From the NCBI GenBank assembly GCA_015655075.1, contig JAATFT010000005.1, forward strand, positions 1 to 64,000: 64,000 nucleotides of DNA. The letters run 5' to 3'. Below the pieces are notes generated by a model. It was given only the letters and a program-made list of their open reading frames with translations, did no database searches and was not told where the DNA came from. Source of the DNA: Clostridiales bacterium. Lineage in GTDB: Bacteria > Bacillota > Clostridia > Lachnospirales > Lachnospiraceae. This document shows positions 1 to 8,720 of the stretch, piece after piece. The stretch's first letter is position 1. Each line of letters begins with the position of its first letter. The translations under genes and the position numbers were made by a program.

Positions 1-98
1 ATATGAATAGACATCCACAAAATGGTTAAACTATAAATGAACACAAAATTCGACAAGAGAAATACATATTTAATTCCTGCCAAAAGCAATGGTATTCA

Positions 99-188
99 TC
101 ATGATACTTCAGCTTTGGACACAGAAAAATTTACGCCCTCGACAATTAAATTATTTGCAAATGTATTTCCTTTTCCATTATTAGACAT
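99..188 (-). CDS. Short 29-codon ORF after the sugar ATPase gene; possible gene stub
   Basis: The frame starts with ATG at 188, eight bases after a perfect AGGAGG (197-202) that overlaps the end of the ATPase gene, so its translation signal is as good as that of any gene here. It begins MSNNGKGNTF and stops at TGA 99-101. No family is recognised and there is no membrane segment. In RbsA-type operons a permease or binding protein usually follows at this point, so this may be the stub of a gene whose body was lost, or a short coupled peptide. Bases 1-98 hold no open frame that continues it. Confidence 0.3.
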   Translation of the reverse strand: MSNNGKGNTFANNLIVEGVNFSVSKAEVS

Positions 189-200
189 CACGTTTTCCTC

Positions 201-1694
201 CTAATTCCTAAGCGTTGCCATACTCATAATCTTCTCCTGTGTTGCTTCTGAGATGTCTATTTCACCAATCTTTTTACCTTCGCACATAACCACGATACGG
301 TCGCTCATTCTAAGTATCTCTGCCATTTCAGAAGAAATCATGATGATTGACTTCCCTTCTGTAACAAACTCATTCATCAGATGATATATCTCGCTTTTTG
401 CTCCGACGTCAATTCCTCTTGTCGGTTCGTCAAAGATCAGAATGTCACTGTCCTTTACCAACCATTTCGCTATAATTACCTTCTGCTGGTTCCCTCCTGA
501 CAGATTTACCACTAGCTGCTCCACTCCCGGTGTCTTTATCTTTAGCTTTTCCACATACTTCTCTGCAACTTCTTTTTCTTTCTTCTTGTTGATGAAGATT
601 CCTGACATGAAGTTCTTCAGAGCCACCATGGTGGAGTTCTCTGCTACCGATTTCTCCACCACGATCCCGTAACGTTTCCGGTCCTCTGACAAATATCCAA
701 TTCCGTAGGCTACTGCATCCATCGGCGTCTTGATATCCACCTTCCTGCCATTTATGTAGATATCTCCGCTTTCCTTGGGATCCGCTCCAAACAGTACTCT
801 TGCCGTCTCCGTTCTTCCCGCGCCCATCAGACCCGAGAATCCCAGGATCTCTCCTTTGCGCAGTTCAAAGCTTACGTCTCTTACCAGCTTACCGGCATTT
901 AAGTGTTCCACTTTGAGCACCACAGGCGCATCCTTTGCCACATTGCTCTTCTGCTTCGGAGCTTCGTAGATGACGCGCCCTACCATCATTTTGATGATAT
1001 CCTCCTTGGTACACTCCTTCGTAATCAGGGTTCCTACATATCCTCCGTCCCTCATTACCGTTACTCTGTCCGTGATGACTTTTATTTCATCTATTCGATG
1101 GGAAATATATATAATTCCCAGATTCTTCTCCCGAATATCCCGTATAATTTTAAAGAGTTCCTCTACTTCCGACTCCGTTAGGGCCGCGGAAGGCTCGTCA
1201 AATACGATTACCTTGGCTTCCTGGGAAATGGCCTTGGCAATTTCACACATCTGCTGTTTTCCTACCGTCAACTTGCCCATCTTTTTCGTCGGGTCTATGT
1301 TAATATGCAATTTATCAAAAAGCTTTTCAGTTTCCTCATTCATTCTGGCATCATCAATGATTCCGCCCTTCATGAACTCTCTGCCGATAAAGATATTCTG
1401 CGCCACGGTCAGATGCCCCATCATGTTAAGCTCCTGATGCACGATTACCACTCCGGCATCCTGGGCATCCCTTGGACTTGCGAATTCCGTTTCTTTTCCT
1501 TCGTATGTAATAGTTCCGGAATCCTTTTTATATATCCCTGTCAGTACTTTCATCAATGTAGATTTTCCGGCTCCGTTTTCTCCCATCAGTGCATGAACCT
1601 CGCCTTTTCTTACTTCAAAATTCACATGATCCAATGCATGTACGCCCGGAAATGATTTGTCGATTCCTTTCATTGTTAATATTACTTCGCCCAC
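201..1694 (-). CDS. Sugar ABC importer ATPase, RbsA/MglA type
   Basis: This 497-residue protein has two fused ABC ATPase domains, the hallmark of monosaccharide importers of the ribose/galactose class, where it powers uptake at the inner face of the membrane. The first Walker A (GENGAGKS, residues 38-45) is followed by a TVGKQQM signature and VIVFDEPSAAL. The second half has the usual degenerate P-loop (GLMGAGRTE), a normal LSGGNQQK signature and FDEPTRGIDVGAKSE. The start is GTG at 1694, preceded by AAGGTG; the reading frame opens with GEVILTMKGI. It lies 58 bp after the permease gene on the same strand. The sugar cannot be told from sequence; the neighbouring catabolic genes suggest a hexose or polyol. 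Length is normal for the family. Confidence 0.93.
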   Translation of the reverse strand: MGEVILTMKGIDKSFPGVHALDHVNFEVRKGEVHALMGENGAGKSTLMKVLTGIYKKDSGTITYEGKETEFASPRDAQDAGVVIVHQELNMMGHLTVAQNIFIGREFMKGGIIDDARMNEETEKLFDKLHINIDPTKKMGKLTVGKQQMCEIAKAISQEAKVIVFDEPSAALTESEVEELFKIIRDIREKNLGIIYISHRIDEIKVITDRVTVMRDGGYVGTLITKECTKEDIIKMMVGRVIYEAPKQKSNVAKDAPVVLKVEHLNAGKLVRDVSFELRKGEILGFSGLMGAGRTETARVLFGADPKESGDIYINGRKVDIKTPMDAVAYGIGYLSEDRKRYGIVVEKSVAENSTMVALKNFMSGIFINKKKEKEVAEKYVEKLKIKTPGVEQLVVNLSGGNQQKVIIAKWLVKDSDILIFDEPTRGIDVGAKSEIYHLMNEFVTEGKSIIMISSEMAEILRMSDRIVVMCEGKKIGEIDISEATQEKIMSMATLRN

Positions 1695-1752
1695 AGTTTC
1701 ACCTTTCCGTCCTTTCCATCGTTATCCATAGTCTGTAAACATATCTGTCTGA

Positions 1753-2736
1753 TTAATTTTTTCTTCTTCTTGACAAAATATCTGCATATACAGCAATGAT
1801 TACAATAATACTAGTAATTACAAGCTGATAATCCTTCGTGAATCCCATTGCCAGAATACCTTCCTGAAGCAATGCGATAATCATTACACCAATGACAGTA
1901 CCGCCGATTGATGCGACACCGCCTGCCATTGAAGTTCCACCCATTACACAACCTGCAATTGCTTCATTGTTATACTGGTCACCAAGTCCGGGCTGAATAG
2001 TTGTATAAGCTCCTACAAAGAAAATTGCTGCGATACCTGCAAGCACTCCACAAATAATATAAGCAATCATTTCCCATTTTTTCACGTTTACACCGGATAA
2101 ACGAACGGCTTCCTTGTTACTTCCGAGACATAAAATATTACGTCCCACTTTTGTTTTATTCAATATAATGGAGCAGATTACCGCTACAATCAATAAGATA
2201 ATAAGTCCGCTTGGAATCTCCACTCCGCCGATTTTTGCCTTAACAAGATAACGGTACCAGCCGTTTTTCTGGGTTGCCTGAGGCCAGCTTACGGATTGTG
2301 CTTTGGTAAATACGGATCCAAGACCTTTTGAAATTTGCATGATAGCCAGGGATGTTATAAATGGAGGTACATGACAATAAGCTACCAGAAATCCGTTTAA
2401 AGTTCCAAATAACAAACCAACTACAATACTTACAATCAAACATAAGATTAACGGCCATCCACTTTTGGTCAATAACTGACCTGAAACCAATGCCGCACAG
2501 AACATAACCGGTCCGATGGAGAAATCAATACCGGCGGTTCCGATAACAAAGGTTACACCCAGTGCAAGAAATCCCAGGAAATAAGCATAGCTTAATGCGC
2601 TGAGGATTCTGCTATAACTTAAAAACGTCGGACTAATAATTGCAAATGCAGCATACATAAGAATCAGTACACAGATTAAAACCAATCTGTTAAAACCAAT
2701 CCGTTTTACCAATGGGTTGTTCTTAATACTTTCCAA
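1753..2736 (-). CDS. Sugar ABC importer permease, RbsC type
   Basis: A 327-residue membrane protein of the RbsC/MglC family (BPD_transp_2), with about eight to ten hydrophobic segments and the family block GVNVKKWEMIAYIICGVLAG before the last helices. It forms the channel for the ATPase gene that follows. The start is TTG at 2736, chosen because a perfect AGGAGG (2745-2750) lies eight bases upstream; no ATG fits. That Shine-Dalgarno overlaps the stop codon of the ATPase relic just upstream. A binding protein for this transporter is not directly beside it; the only candidate nearby is the one at 3156-4157, which is coupled to the sensor kinase. Confidence 0.9.
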   Translation of the reverse strand: MESIKNNPLVKRIGFNRLVLICVLILMYAAFAIISPTFLSYSRILSALSYAYFLGFLALGVTFVIGTAGIDFSIGPVMFCAALVSGQLLTKSGWPLILCLIVSIVVGLLFGTLNGFLVAYCHVPPFITSLAIMQISKGLGSVFTKAQSVSWPQATQKNGWYRYLVKAKIGGVEIPSGLIILLIVAVICSIILNKTKVGRNILCLGSNKEAVRLSGVNVKKWEMIAYIICGVLAGIAAIFFVGAYTTIQPGLGDQYNNEAIAGCVMGGTSMAGGVASIGGTVIGVMIIALLQEGILAMGFTKDYQLVITSIIVIIAVYADILSRRRKN

Positions 2737-2748
2737 TTTCTTTTCCTC

Positions 2749-3005
2749 CTAATTTCTGAGTGTTGCCGTACTTATAATCTTTTCCTGTGTTGCTTCTGAA
2801 ATGCCCATTTCATCTCTGCTACCGATTTCTGTGGCGCGATTCCGTGACGTTTCCGGCCCTCCTACAAATATCCGATGCCGTAGACTGCCGCATCCATTGG
2901 TGCCTTGATATCCACCTTTCTTCCATTTATTATAGAGGTCTTTGCTTTCCTTGGGCTCTGCTCCAAACAGTGCTCTTACTGTCTCCCTTCTTTCCAATCC
3001 AATTC
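2749..3005 (-). pseudogene. Degraded remnant of a second RbsA-type ATPase gene
   Basis: The translated fragment matches two separate pieces of the intact ATPase at 201-1694. Its N-terminal piece RETVRALFGAEPKES parallels the intact RTETARVLFGADPKES. In a second frame it continues with a recognisable NGRKVDIKAPMDAAVYGIGYL, then a stop. Its last 16 residues (ISEATQEKIISTATLRN) match the C-terminus of the intact protein. About 150 internal codons are missing and there is at least one frameshift and one stop. Even the ribosome binding site after the stop codon resembles that after the intact gene, so an ATPase-permease unit was probably duplicated and this copy then decayed. Confidence 0.85.
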
Positions 3006-3101
3006 CTTTAAGATATGAATATTATATGTTCAAACTATGAATATTTTAATAGAATATTCTCCTATAAATGGTTAAAATCTTACTGAAAAAAAGTAAAAAA
3101 A

Positions 3102-3141
3102 GGTTAAAAAACTATGGGACAATTGTTTTTTAACCTTTTTT
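3102..3141 (-). terminator. Rho-independent terminator after the binding-protein gene
   Basis: An 11-bp perfect stem (GGTTAAAAAAC with GTTTTTTAACC, 3102-3112 and 3125-3135) is flanked by a T-run on either strand. On the minus strand it ends the regulator-kinase-binding protein unit 15 bases after the stop codon. Confidence 0.75.
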
Positions 3142-3155
3142 ACAGAAACAAACAT

Positions 3156-4157
3156 CTACCGGGATTCCCAGGTCTGGCTTCCCAGGAAAGGAAAGAGCAA
3201 TTTTTGGTTTTCTTTGGTATACATATTTTCTTTTGTAATCAATTGGGAACCTGAATCAACATTTTTTAATACATTTTCTCCCTTAACTGCCTTTACCGCC
3301 GCTTCGATCCCCAGATACCCCATATTAAAGGGTTTCTGGATTACGATTCCCTGAAATACGCCTTCTTCCAATAACTCCACCTCTTCAATGGAACTATCAA
3401 AGCCGATTACCTTTATCTTATCGGTAAACCCAAGAGCTTTGACCGCTCTGGCCGCTCCCACAGAGGAATACTCATTTAACCCGGCAATCATGGTAATGTC
3501 CGGATACTTATTTAACAGCTCTTCTGTTAAGCTGTACGCTTTGTCGAATGCAGAGTCGCAGAATACCACTTTAACAATCCGGCTCTCATCTTCGCCCAAG
3601 CCTGCCCGCAGTCCCTTCTCCCGTTCAATGGCGGTGGAAGCTGTCTTTACATGTCCCACAATTGCTATCTTGGTATCTTTGTTTACGAATTTCTTCATAA
3701 ATTCGCCCATTTTTTTACTTGCAATGAAATTATCCGTTGCAATAATGGCATCCTCCACATCTTTATCCACGGCGGAGTCAATAAAAATCAATTTTATTTT
3801 ATTCTGAACAACCTTTTTTGCCATTTCCGTGGTTTCCGTATAATTTGCCGGAGACAGGGCAATGGCATCGGGATTCTGTTTAATCGCCCGCTCAATTAAT
3901 TTATTCTGCATCTCATAATCTTCTTCCGCATCCGGTGCCATAACAGTCAAATCCACATTATATTCCTTAGCTGCCATTTTGGCCCCGCCAATTAAAACCG
4001 ACCAAAACTCATTGGTATCATCAATGATTTTGGGAATATAGATAATCTTTATCGGCTTTTCCGGTTTTAAGCTGCCCAGAGCAATCATAACAATACAGGA
4101 AACAATAATGCATAACAAAAAAAACATGATGATAATAGGATGTTTATGCTTTCTCAT
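3156..4157 (-). CDS. Sugar-binding protein (RbsB-like) coupled to a sensor kinase
   Basis: A 333-residue periplasmic-binding-protein-like domain (Peripla_BP_4 type) anchored by an uncleaved-looking N-terminal hydrophobic segment (residues about 8-28) without a lipobox cysteine. Family signs include KLIERAIKQNPDAIALSPAN and the sequence DKIKVIGFDSS. It starts with ATG 4157 after GGAGGAG and overlaps the kinase gene by 14 bases, so translation is coupled. In Firmicutes such proteins encoded with a YesM-type kinase and YesN-type regulator often act as the extracellular sugar sensor rather than as importer subunit; that role is inferred from the gene order. A strong terminator follows, separating it from the transporter genes. 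Confidence 0.85.
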   Translation of the reverse strand: MRKHKHPIIIMFFLLCIIVSCIVMIALGSLKPEKPIKIIYIPKIIDDTNEFWSVLIGGAKMAAKEYNVDLTVMAPDAEEDYEMQNKLIERAIKQNPDAIALSPANYTETTEMAKKVVQNKIKLIFIDSAVDKDVEDAIIATDNFIASKKMGEFMKKFVNKDTKIAIVGHVKTASTAIEREKGLRAGLGEDESRIVKVVFCDSAFDKAYSLTEELLNKYPDITMIAGLNEYSSVGAARAVKALGFTDKIKVIGFDSSIEEVELLEEGVFQGIVIQKPFNMGYLGIEAAVKAVKGENVLKNVDSGSQLITKENMYTKENQKLLFPFLGSQTWESR

Positions 4158-5955
4158 TATTCTCCTCCTGCGCCACTCTTTTTGGTATTGTTATTGTAGC
4201 GGTGGTCCCTTCTCCTTCTTTACTCTGGTAAGTGATTCCGTAGTTCTTTCCATAGTATAGCTGAAGCCTCATCTGTACATTATGGACACCCACACCGTTG
4301 GATTTGTAATTTACCTTATGCTCATCAAAAATATGATTCAGCACTTCCTCCGACATTCCGATTCCATTGTCGATAATCTTTATAATAATATCATTTTCCC
4401 GAGAATATCCTTCTATCCGAAGCAGACACTTGGTATTTTTAAATTTGATTCCGTGATAAATGGCATTTTCGACCAGAGGCTGGAGAATCAATTTGGCAAT
4501 ATTCTCGTTATAAATATCTTTCTCCACATCAATCTCAAATTCCAGCTTATCCTTATATCTCATTTTCTGTATGGTTAGATAGTTCTCTATATAACTGATT
4601 TCCTGCTCTATGGTCAAGACCTCATTTTCATTGCCGATACTCTGACGCAGCAGCCTGGCAAGAGAAGAGGTCATCAATACTACCTCTTTTGTTTTATTTC
4701 CTTCTGCCATCCAAATTATAGAATCCAAGGTATTATAAAGAAAATGCGGATTAATCTGGGACTGCAAAGCTTTTAACTCACTTCTCCTCTTCTGCTTCTG
4801 TTCGTAAATATTTTTTTCCATCAGATTCTTGATTTCCGTAGTCATAATGTTAAAGGATTTGCTTAAGCTTCCAATTTCGTTATCGGCAATATAATCAATA
4901 TTGGCATTTTCAAAATGCCCCTGCTTCACTTCTTTCATGGAATCCTTTAAAATCAAAATCGGTTTGGTAATTCCGGCGGAAATAATTACGGAAATTACCA
5001 TGGCTGCTATTAACAATATAGCTGCAACCAGGATGTACATAAACTGTGTTTTGGTCTTATTCTTCATAAGCTCCGACGTATAGGCGACCCCTACTACGGT
5101 CCAGCCGGTCTTCTCCGAAGTGGAAATCGTATAAAGCTTGCTTTTTTCCCCCTCTGCCGTGACAAAATGGTCCGTTTTGCTGCTCATGACATCTTCCGTC
5201 CGTTCTGTTTTCAGACCGCTGTACAGCAACAGCTGTTGGGGATGATAAATAATATCGCCTTCCTTGTCCAGAATGAAAAGATATCCCCTTTCTCCCAGAC
5301 TGTTGCTTTCACACATATTGCTTATAATACTGTAATTCAAATCAATCAGAAAGATTCCGTTTTCTTTCCCGGAATAGGGATTTTTAATGCTCTTTCCCAG
5401 AGTAATAACCCATTTGTAATTATTTTTAATTAAATTCTGCACATGGGAAGAAGACAGAACCGTCTCGTCGGGATAGAATAGGGCCTCCTGATACCAGTCC
5501 AGATCACCGAGAGAAACATATTCATTCAATTTGTCAACTCCGTCATTTATAATATACCTTCCGTCACTAGATATTACTGCAATATTATAAATATCCTCCC
5601 TTGCCTCCATAATTGTTTCGAACTCTGTCAAAATACCGGAATACAGCTCATCCTGCTGCTCTCTGGTCAGGTTCTTATCGAACAGATATTCCTTTACATC
5701 GGAATTATTGGTAACCAATGCCGAGATGTTCTTCATGTAATCAGTATAGGAATCAATATCCGCATTGACCTGTTCAATCAACTGGGTTGTATAATCAATG
5801 GAATTATCCAGCACGGTTTCTTCCGTATAATTCAGTGATATCAGCAAAAAGGTCAGCAATGCAAAAACAATCAGCATGGAAAAGGAAAACAGCATGGCCA
5901 TACGGATGCTTTTAAAATGATAAAATATTGTCCTGTGTCTTCTGTACTTTTTCAC
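4144..5955 (-). CDS. Sensor histidine kinase, YesM/LytS type
   Basis: The 603-residue protein has an N-terminal membrane helix (about residues 16-40), an extracellular Cache-like sensing domain, a second helix (about 305-325), a HAMP segment, a His_kinase domain and a HATPase_c domain. The phosphorylated histidine is H404 in NPHFLYN; ATP-binding boxes are ENAIYHG, DNGIGM and GVGVHNV. The start is GTG at 5955 with AGAGGT upstream; no ATG fits the family start. It lies three bases after the regulator stop codon and overlaps the binding-protein gene, so the three form one translationally linked sensory unit, presumably detecting an extracellular sugar. Confidence 0.93.
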   Translation of the reverse strand: MKKYRRHRTIFYHFKSIRMAMLFSFSMLIVFALLTFLLISLNYTEETVLDNSIDYTTQLIEQVNADIDSYTDYMKNISALVTNNSDVKEYLFDKNLTREQQDELYSGILTEFETIMEAREDIYNIAVISSDGRYIINDGVDKLNEYVSLGDLDWYQEALFYPDETVLSSSHVQNLIKNNYKWVITLGKSIKNPYSGKENGIFLIDLNYSIISNMCESNSLGERGYLFILDKEGDIIYHPQQLLLYSGLKTERTEDVMSSKTDHFVTAEGEKSKLYTISTSEKTGWTVVGVAYTSELMKNKTKTQFMYILVAAILLIAAMVISVIISAGITKPILILKDSMKEVKQGHFENANIDYIADNEIGSLSKSFNIMTTEIKNLMEKNIYEQKQKRRSELKALQSQINPHFLYNTLDSIIWMAEGNKTKEVVLMTSSLARLLRQSIGNENEVLTIEQEISYIENYLTIQKMRYKDKLEFEIDVEKDIYNENIAKLILQPLVENAIYHGIKFKNTKCLLRIEGYSRENDIIIKIIDNGIGMSEEVLNHIFDEHKVNYKSNGVGVHNVQMRLQLYYGKNYGITYQSKEGEGTTATITIPKRVAQEENNEKA

Positions 5956-5958
5956 AGG

Positions 5959-7572
5959 CTACCTCTTCTCTCTTGCATATTCCGTAGGTGTTTTTCCAGT
6001 CATCTTTTTAAATGAAATACTGAAATAATGTGGATCGCTAAAGCCTATTTTTTCCGCAATCTCGTAATTCTTTAAATCCGTATTTTCCAGCAGTTCCTTG
6101 GCTTTCTGCATTCTGGTATGTATGAGAACCTCCATAAAGGTCTCTCCGGTTGCAATCTTGAATATAGTGCTGAATCTGCTGGGGCTTATGGAGAGGTAGG
6201 AACATATGCTGTTAAGATTGATCTCCGAATCCGCATAATTCTTTTCAATGTAATCCAGAGCCAGAAATGCATACTTCTTTCCACCGGTATTCTTCCGTAT
6301 GTCCAGCTCATCTGCAATTTGACGGCAATATTGTTTTAACAGGGATATTGCCTCATATAAAGTTTGGGAATCGGCAATATCCGTTAACAACTGGTTTTTT
6401 CTTGTATAATAAAAACTTCCTTCCAGGTCAGAAGCCCGTAACGTTTCTGTTACAGCCATCACAATTTGCTGCAGACATAAACTGCTTCTGCTCTTATCTG
6501 CCAGAGTACCGATTATGGTATTCTGAATATGCTGGAATATTTCATCCATTTGCTGCTTGTCATTGAGCTTAATGCTCATGATCAGGGAATCTATCTTGTC
6601 ATCAATGGATATCTCCTGACTCAAGTTGTCAGAAATTTCTTTCATGTCAATAATACTGCTCTCTCCGAACAGGTAGCGATAACGAAGGGAAACCTCGGCA
6701 TCCTCATAGGATTTATAAATCTCCCTTTGATTTTTTACACATCTTCCGATTCCGGTAGTAATGCCAATTTTCATGTATTGTCTTACGTGGTCCTTTATTT
6801 CTAAGCAAATGGACTTTATTTCTAATTCAAATTCTTTTACCTGATTTTTCATAAACAGAATAAAAACCCTGTTAAGATTTCCTTGGCATACAATCCCAGC
6901 CTGATGCTGCCATACGATTTCATCGCTGATATTATAAACGGCAAATGCCATTAGGGTACTTTGCTGTTTTATCGTTTTGTCCGCGTCATACAATTCCGAA
7001 TATAGATCAATCTCAACAACCGCTACGCAGTATTTTGATGTGTCCAGTATGATATTGGCTTCCTGTAAATCCCTCCGGCTCTCCTCTTCGGTTTTACTTC
7101 CCATAATAAAATCCGCCACTACTTTAGATTTTATTAAAATCTTGTTCTTATTATACGCTTCATTCAGACGGTCCAGCTTCCTCTCGGTTTCTTTTCTTTT
7201 ATCCACCTTTTCTTTCAGATTGGTCAGAATCCCCGATAGCTCGGAAGCTGTAACAGGCTTGAGAAGATATTCCCTTACATTATATTTAATTGCTTTCTGG
7301 GCGTATTCAAAATCATCAAATCCACTGAATATTATAATGTTGGTTTCCGGTAAATTTTTGAATATGAATTCACTCAGGCCCATTCCATCTACATATGGCA
7401 TACAGATATCCGTCAGAACCACATCAACCGGTTCTTTCTCCAGAAATTCGATTGCTTCTTTTCCGTTCTGACAGCTGCCAGCCAGCTCATAGCCCAATTC
7501 CCCCCAATGAATATTTTCGCTGATGGCCTCTCTTACAAGAATTTCATCATCGACTAGCAACACTCGATACAT
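5959..7572 (-). CDS. Response regulator with AraC-type DNA-binding domain, YesN type
   Basis: At 537 residues this is a normal YesN-like regulator. The receiver domain (1-120) has the acidic pair in VDDE, the phosphorylation aspartate in VVLTDICMP and the conserved lysine in LLKP. A long linker follows, and two helix-turn-helix motifs fill residues 435-537, ending with the family block IGFSDPHYFSISFKKMTGKTP. ATG 7572 has AGGAG seven bases upstream. It is the first gene of the regulator-kinase-binding protein unit and is separated from the aldo/keto reductase gene by a hairpin. Likely targets are the sugar importer downstream or the catabolic genes upstream (inferred). Confidence 0.93.
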   Translation of the reverse strand: MYRVLLVDDEILVREAISENIHWGELGYELAGSCQNGKEAIEFLEKEPVDVVLTDICMPYVDGMGLSEFIFKNLPETNIIIFSGFDDFEYAQKAIKYNVREYLLKPVTASELSGILTNLKEKVDKRKETERKLDRLNEAYNKNKILIKSKVVADFIMGSKTEEESRRDLQEANIILDTSKYCVAVVEIDLYSELYDADKTIKQQSTLMAFAVYNISDEIVWQHQAGIVCQGNLNRVFILFMKNQVKEFELEIKSICLEIKDHVRQYMKIGITTGIGRCVKNQREIYKSYEDAEVSLRYRYLFGESSIIDMKEISDNLSQEISIDDKIDSLIMSIKLNDKQQMDEIFQHIQNTIIGTLADKSRSSLCLQQIVMAVTETLRASDLEGSFYYTRKNQLLTDIADSQTLYEAISLLKQYCRQIADELDIRKNTGGKKYAFLALDYIEKNYADSEINLNSICSYLSISPSRFSTIFKIATGETFMEVLIHTRMQKAKELLENTDLKNYEIAEKIGFSDPHYFSISFKKMTGKTPTEYAREKR

Positions 7573-7602
7573 TATATCACTCCTATAATTTTATATTTCC
7601 AA

Positions 7603-7636
7603 AAGGGTACTATATTTGTTATCATATAGTACCCTT
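7603..7636 (-). terminator. Terminator-like hairpin between the catabolic operon and the sensory genes
   Basis: A 12-bp perfect stem (AAGGGTACTATA, 7603-7614, with its complement ending at 7636) follows the aldo/keto reductase gene. The T-run after it on the minus strand is short, so it may only attenuate read-through into the response regulator gene. Confidence 0.55.
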
Positions 7637-7665
7637 GTATCATTATTTATATATTATTATTATAT

Positions 7666-8679
7666 TTATTTGGTAATTGTACCATCCAAATCCCAAAGAT
7701 CTTCCCAGTCTTTGGCACCCTCCCACAGGAATACCTGACCTTTGATCAAACGGTTGTTTTTATCTATGGTTTTCAGAATCGCCATTTCTTCATCTGTTAA
7801 GGGATCCTCTGTCACACGTTTTAGATTACTTACATATTCATTTTCATGAATGGAAAATGGAATTGGAATCTGACCTCTTTGCACCGCCCATTTTAAACAG
7901 ATCACTGCCGGATGTACATTGTGAGCCTTGGCAATCTCAACCAGCTTTGGTACCTGAATATCCGCAATATCGTCCGGTGTTTTATCACGGTCCGGTCTGG
8001 TTGGGGAACCGATGGGACAAAAACCGATTGGTTGGATACTGTGAGCCAGACAGTAATCAACCAATTCCGGCTGTTGAAAGCATGGGTGTAATTCCATCTC
8101 AAGAGCAACCGGTTTAATTTTGCAAAGAGGAAGTACCGCTTCTAATTTGGGAATTGTCATATTAGACATACCAATATGCTTTGCCAGCCCCATTTCTACT
8201 AAACGTTCGCATTGTCTCCATATACTCATGAATTCTTCTATGCTGAACGGCTTAGAATTCGGATTACGGGAATCTCCGTCACATCCCGGCGCATGATAAT
8301 TCGGGAATGGCCAGTGAACGAAGAAAAGATCGATATAATCTAATTTTAAATCTCTTAAGCTTTTTGCACAAGAAAGTAATACGTCTCCTTTTCCATGCAT
8401 GTCATTCCATACCTTGGTTGTGATAAATAATTCTTCTCTTTTTACGGTTCCTTTATCGAAGGCGGCCTGGAATACTTCACCGATCTGGTCTTCATTTTCA
8501 TAAACGGCCGCACAGTCGAATAAGCGATATCCTGCCTCAATTGCTCCTGAAACTGCCGCGGATACCTGCTCCGGCGTAAAACGGTCAGAACCAAAGGTTC
8601 CCATACCGATGGCAGGCATATAATCGCCTGTGTAAAGTCTTCTTTGAGGTACTGATTTGGGATCAATAAATGTTGGCAT
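7666..8679 (-). CDS. Aldo/keto reductase
   Basis: A 337-residue NAD(P)H-dependent aldo/keto reductase. The catalytic tetrad is visible: Asp and Tyr in FDCAAVYENEDQIGE, Lys in TTKVWN and His in FFVHWPFP. The C-terminal half has the cofactor-binding PIPFSIHENE region. It begins at ATG 8679 after AAGGAGA and is the last gene of the catabolic cluster. Members of this family reduce aldoses to polyols or oxidise the reverse; in this cluster, with a hexitol-phosphate-like dehydrogenase and tagatose-phosphate enzymes, an aldose-polyol interconversion is plausible but inferred. It is somewhat longer than the typical 280-320 residues. Confidence 0.9.
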   Translation of the reverse strand: MPTFIDPKSVPQRRLYTGDYMPAIGMGTFGSDRFTPEQVSAAVSGAIEAGYRLFDCAAVYENEDQIGEVFQAAFDKGTVKREELFITTKVWNDMHGKGDVLLSCAKSLRDLKLDYIDLFFVHWPFPNYHAPGCDGDSRNPNSKPFSIEEFMSIWRQCERLVEMGLAKHIGMSNMTIPKLEAVLPLCKIKPVALEMELHPCFQQPELVDYCLAHSIQPIGFCPIGSPTRPDRDKTPDDIADIQVPKLVEIAKAHNVHPAVICLKWAVQRGQIPIPFSIHENEYVSNLKRVTEDPLTDEEMAILKTIDKNNRLIKGQVFLWEGAKDWEDLWDLDGTITK

Positions 8680-8720
8680 AATTCATTCTCCTTTTTTGTT
8701 TTCTTTGTTTGGTTCGGGTG

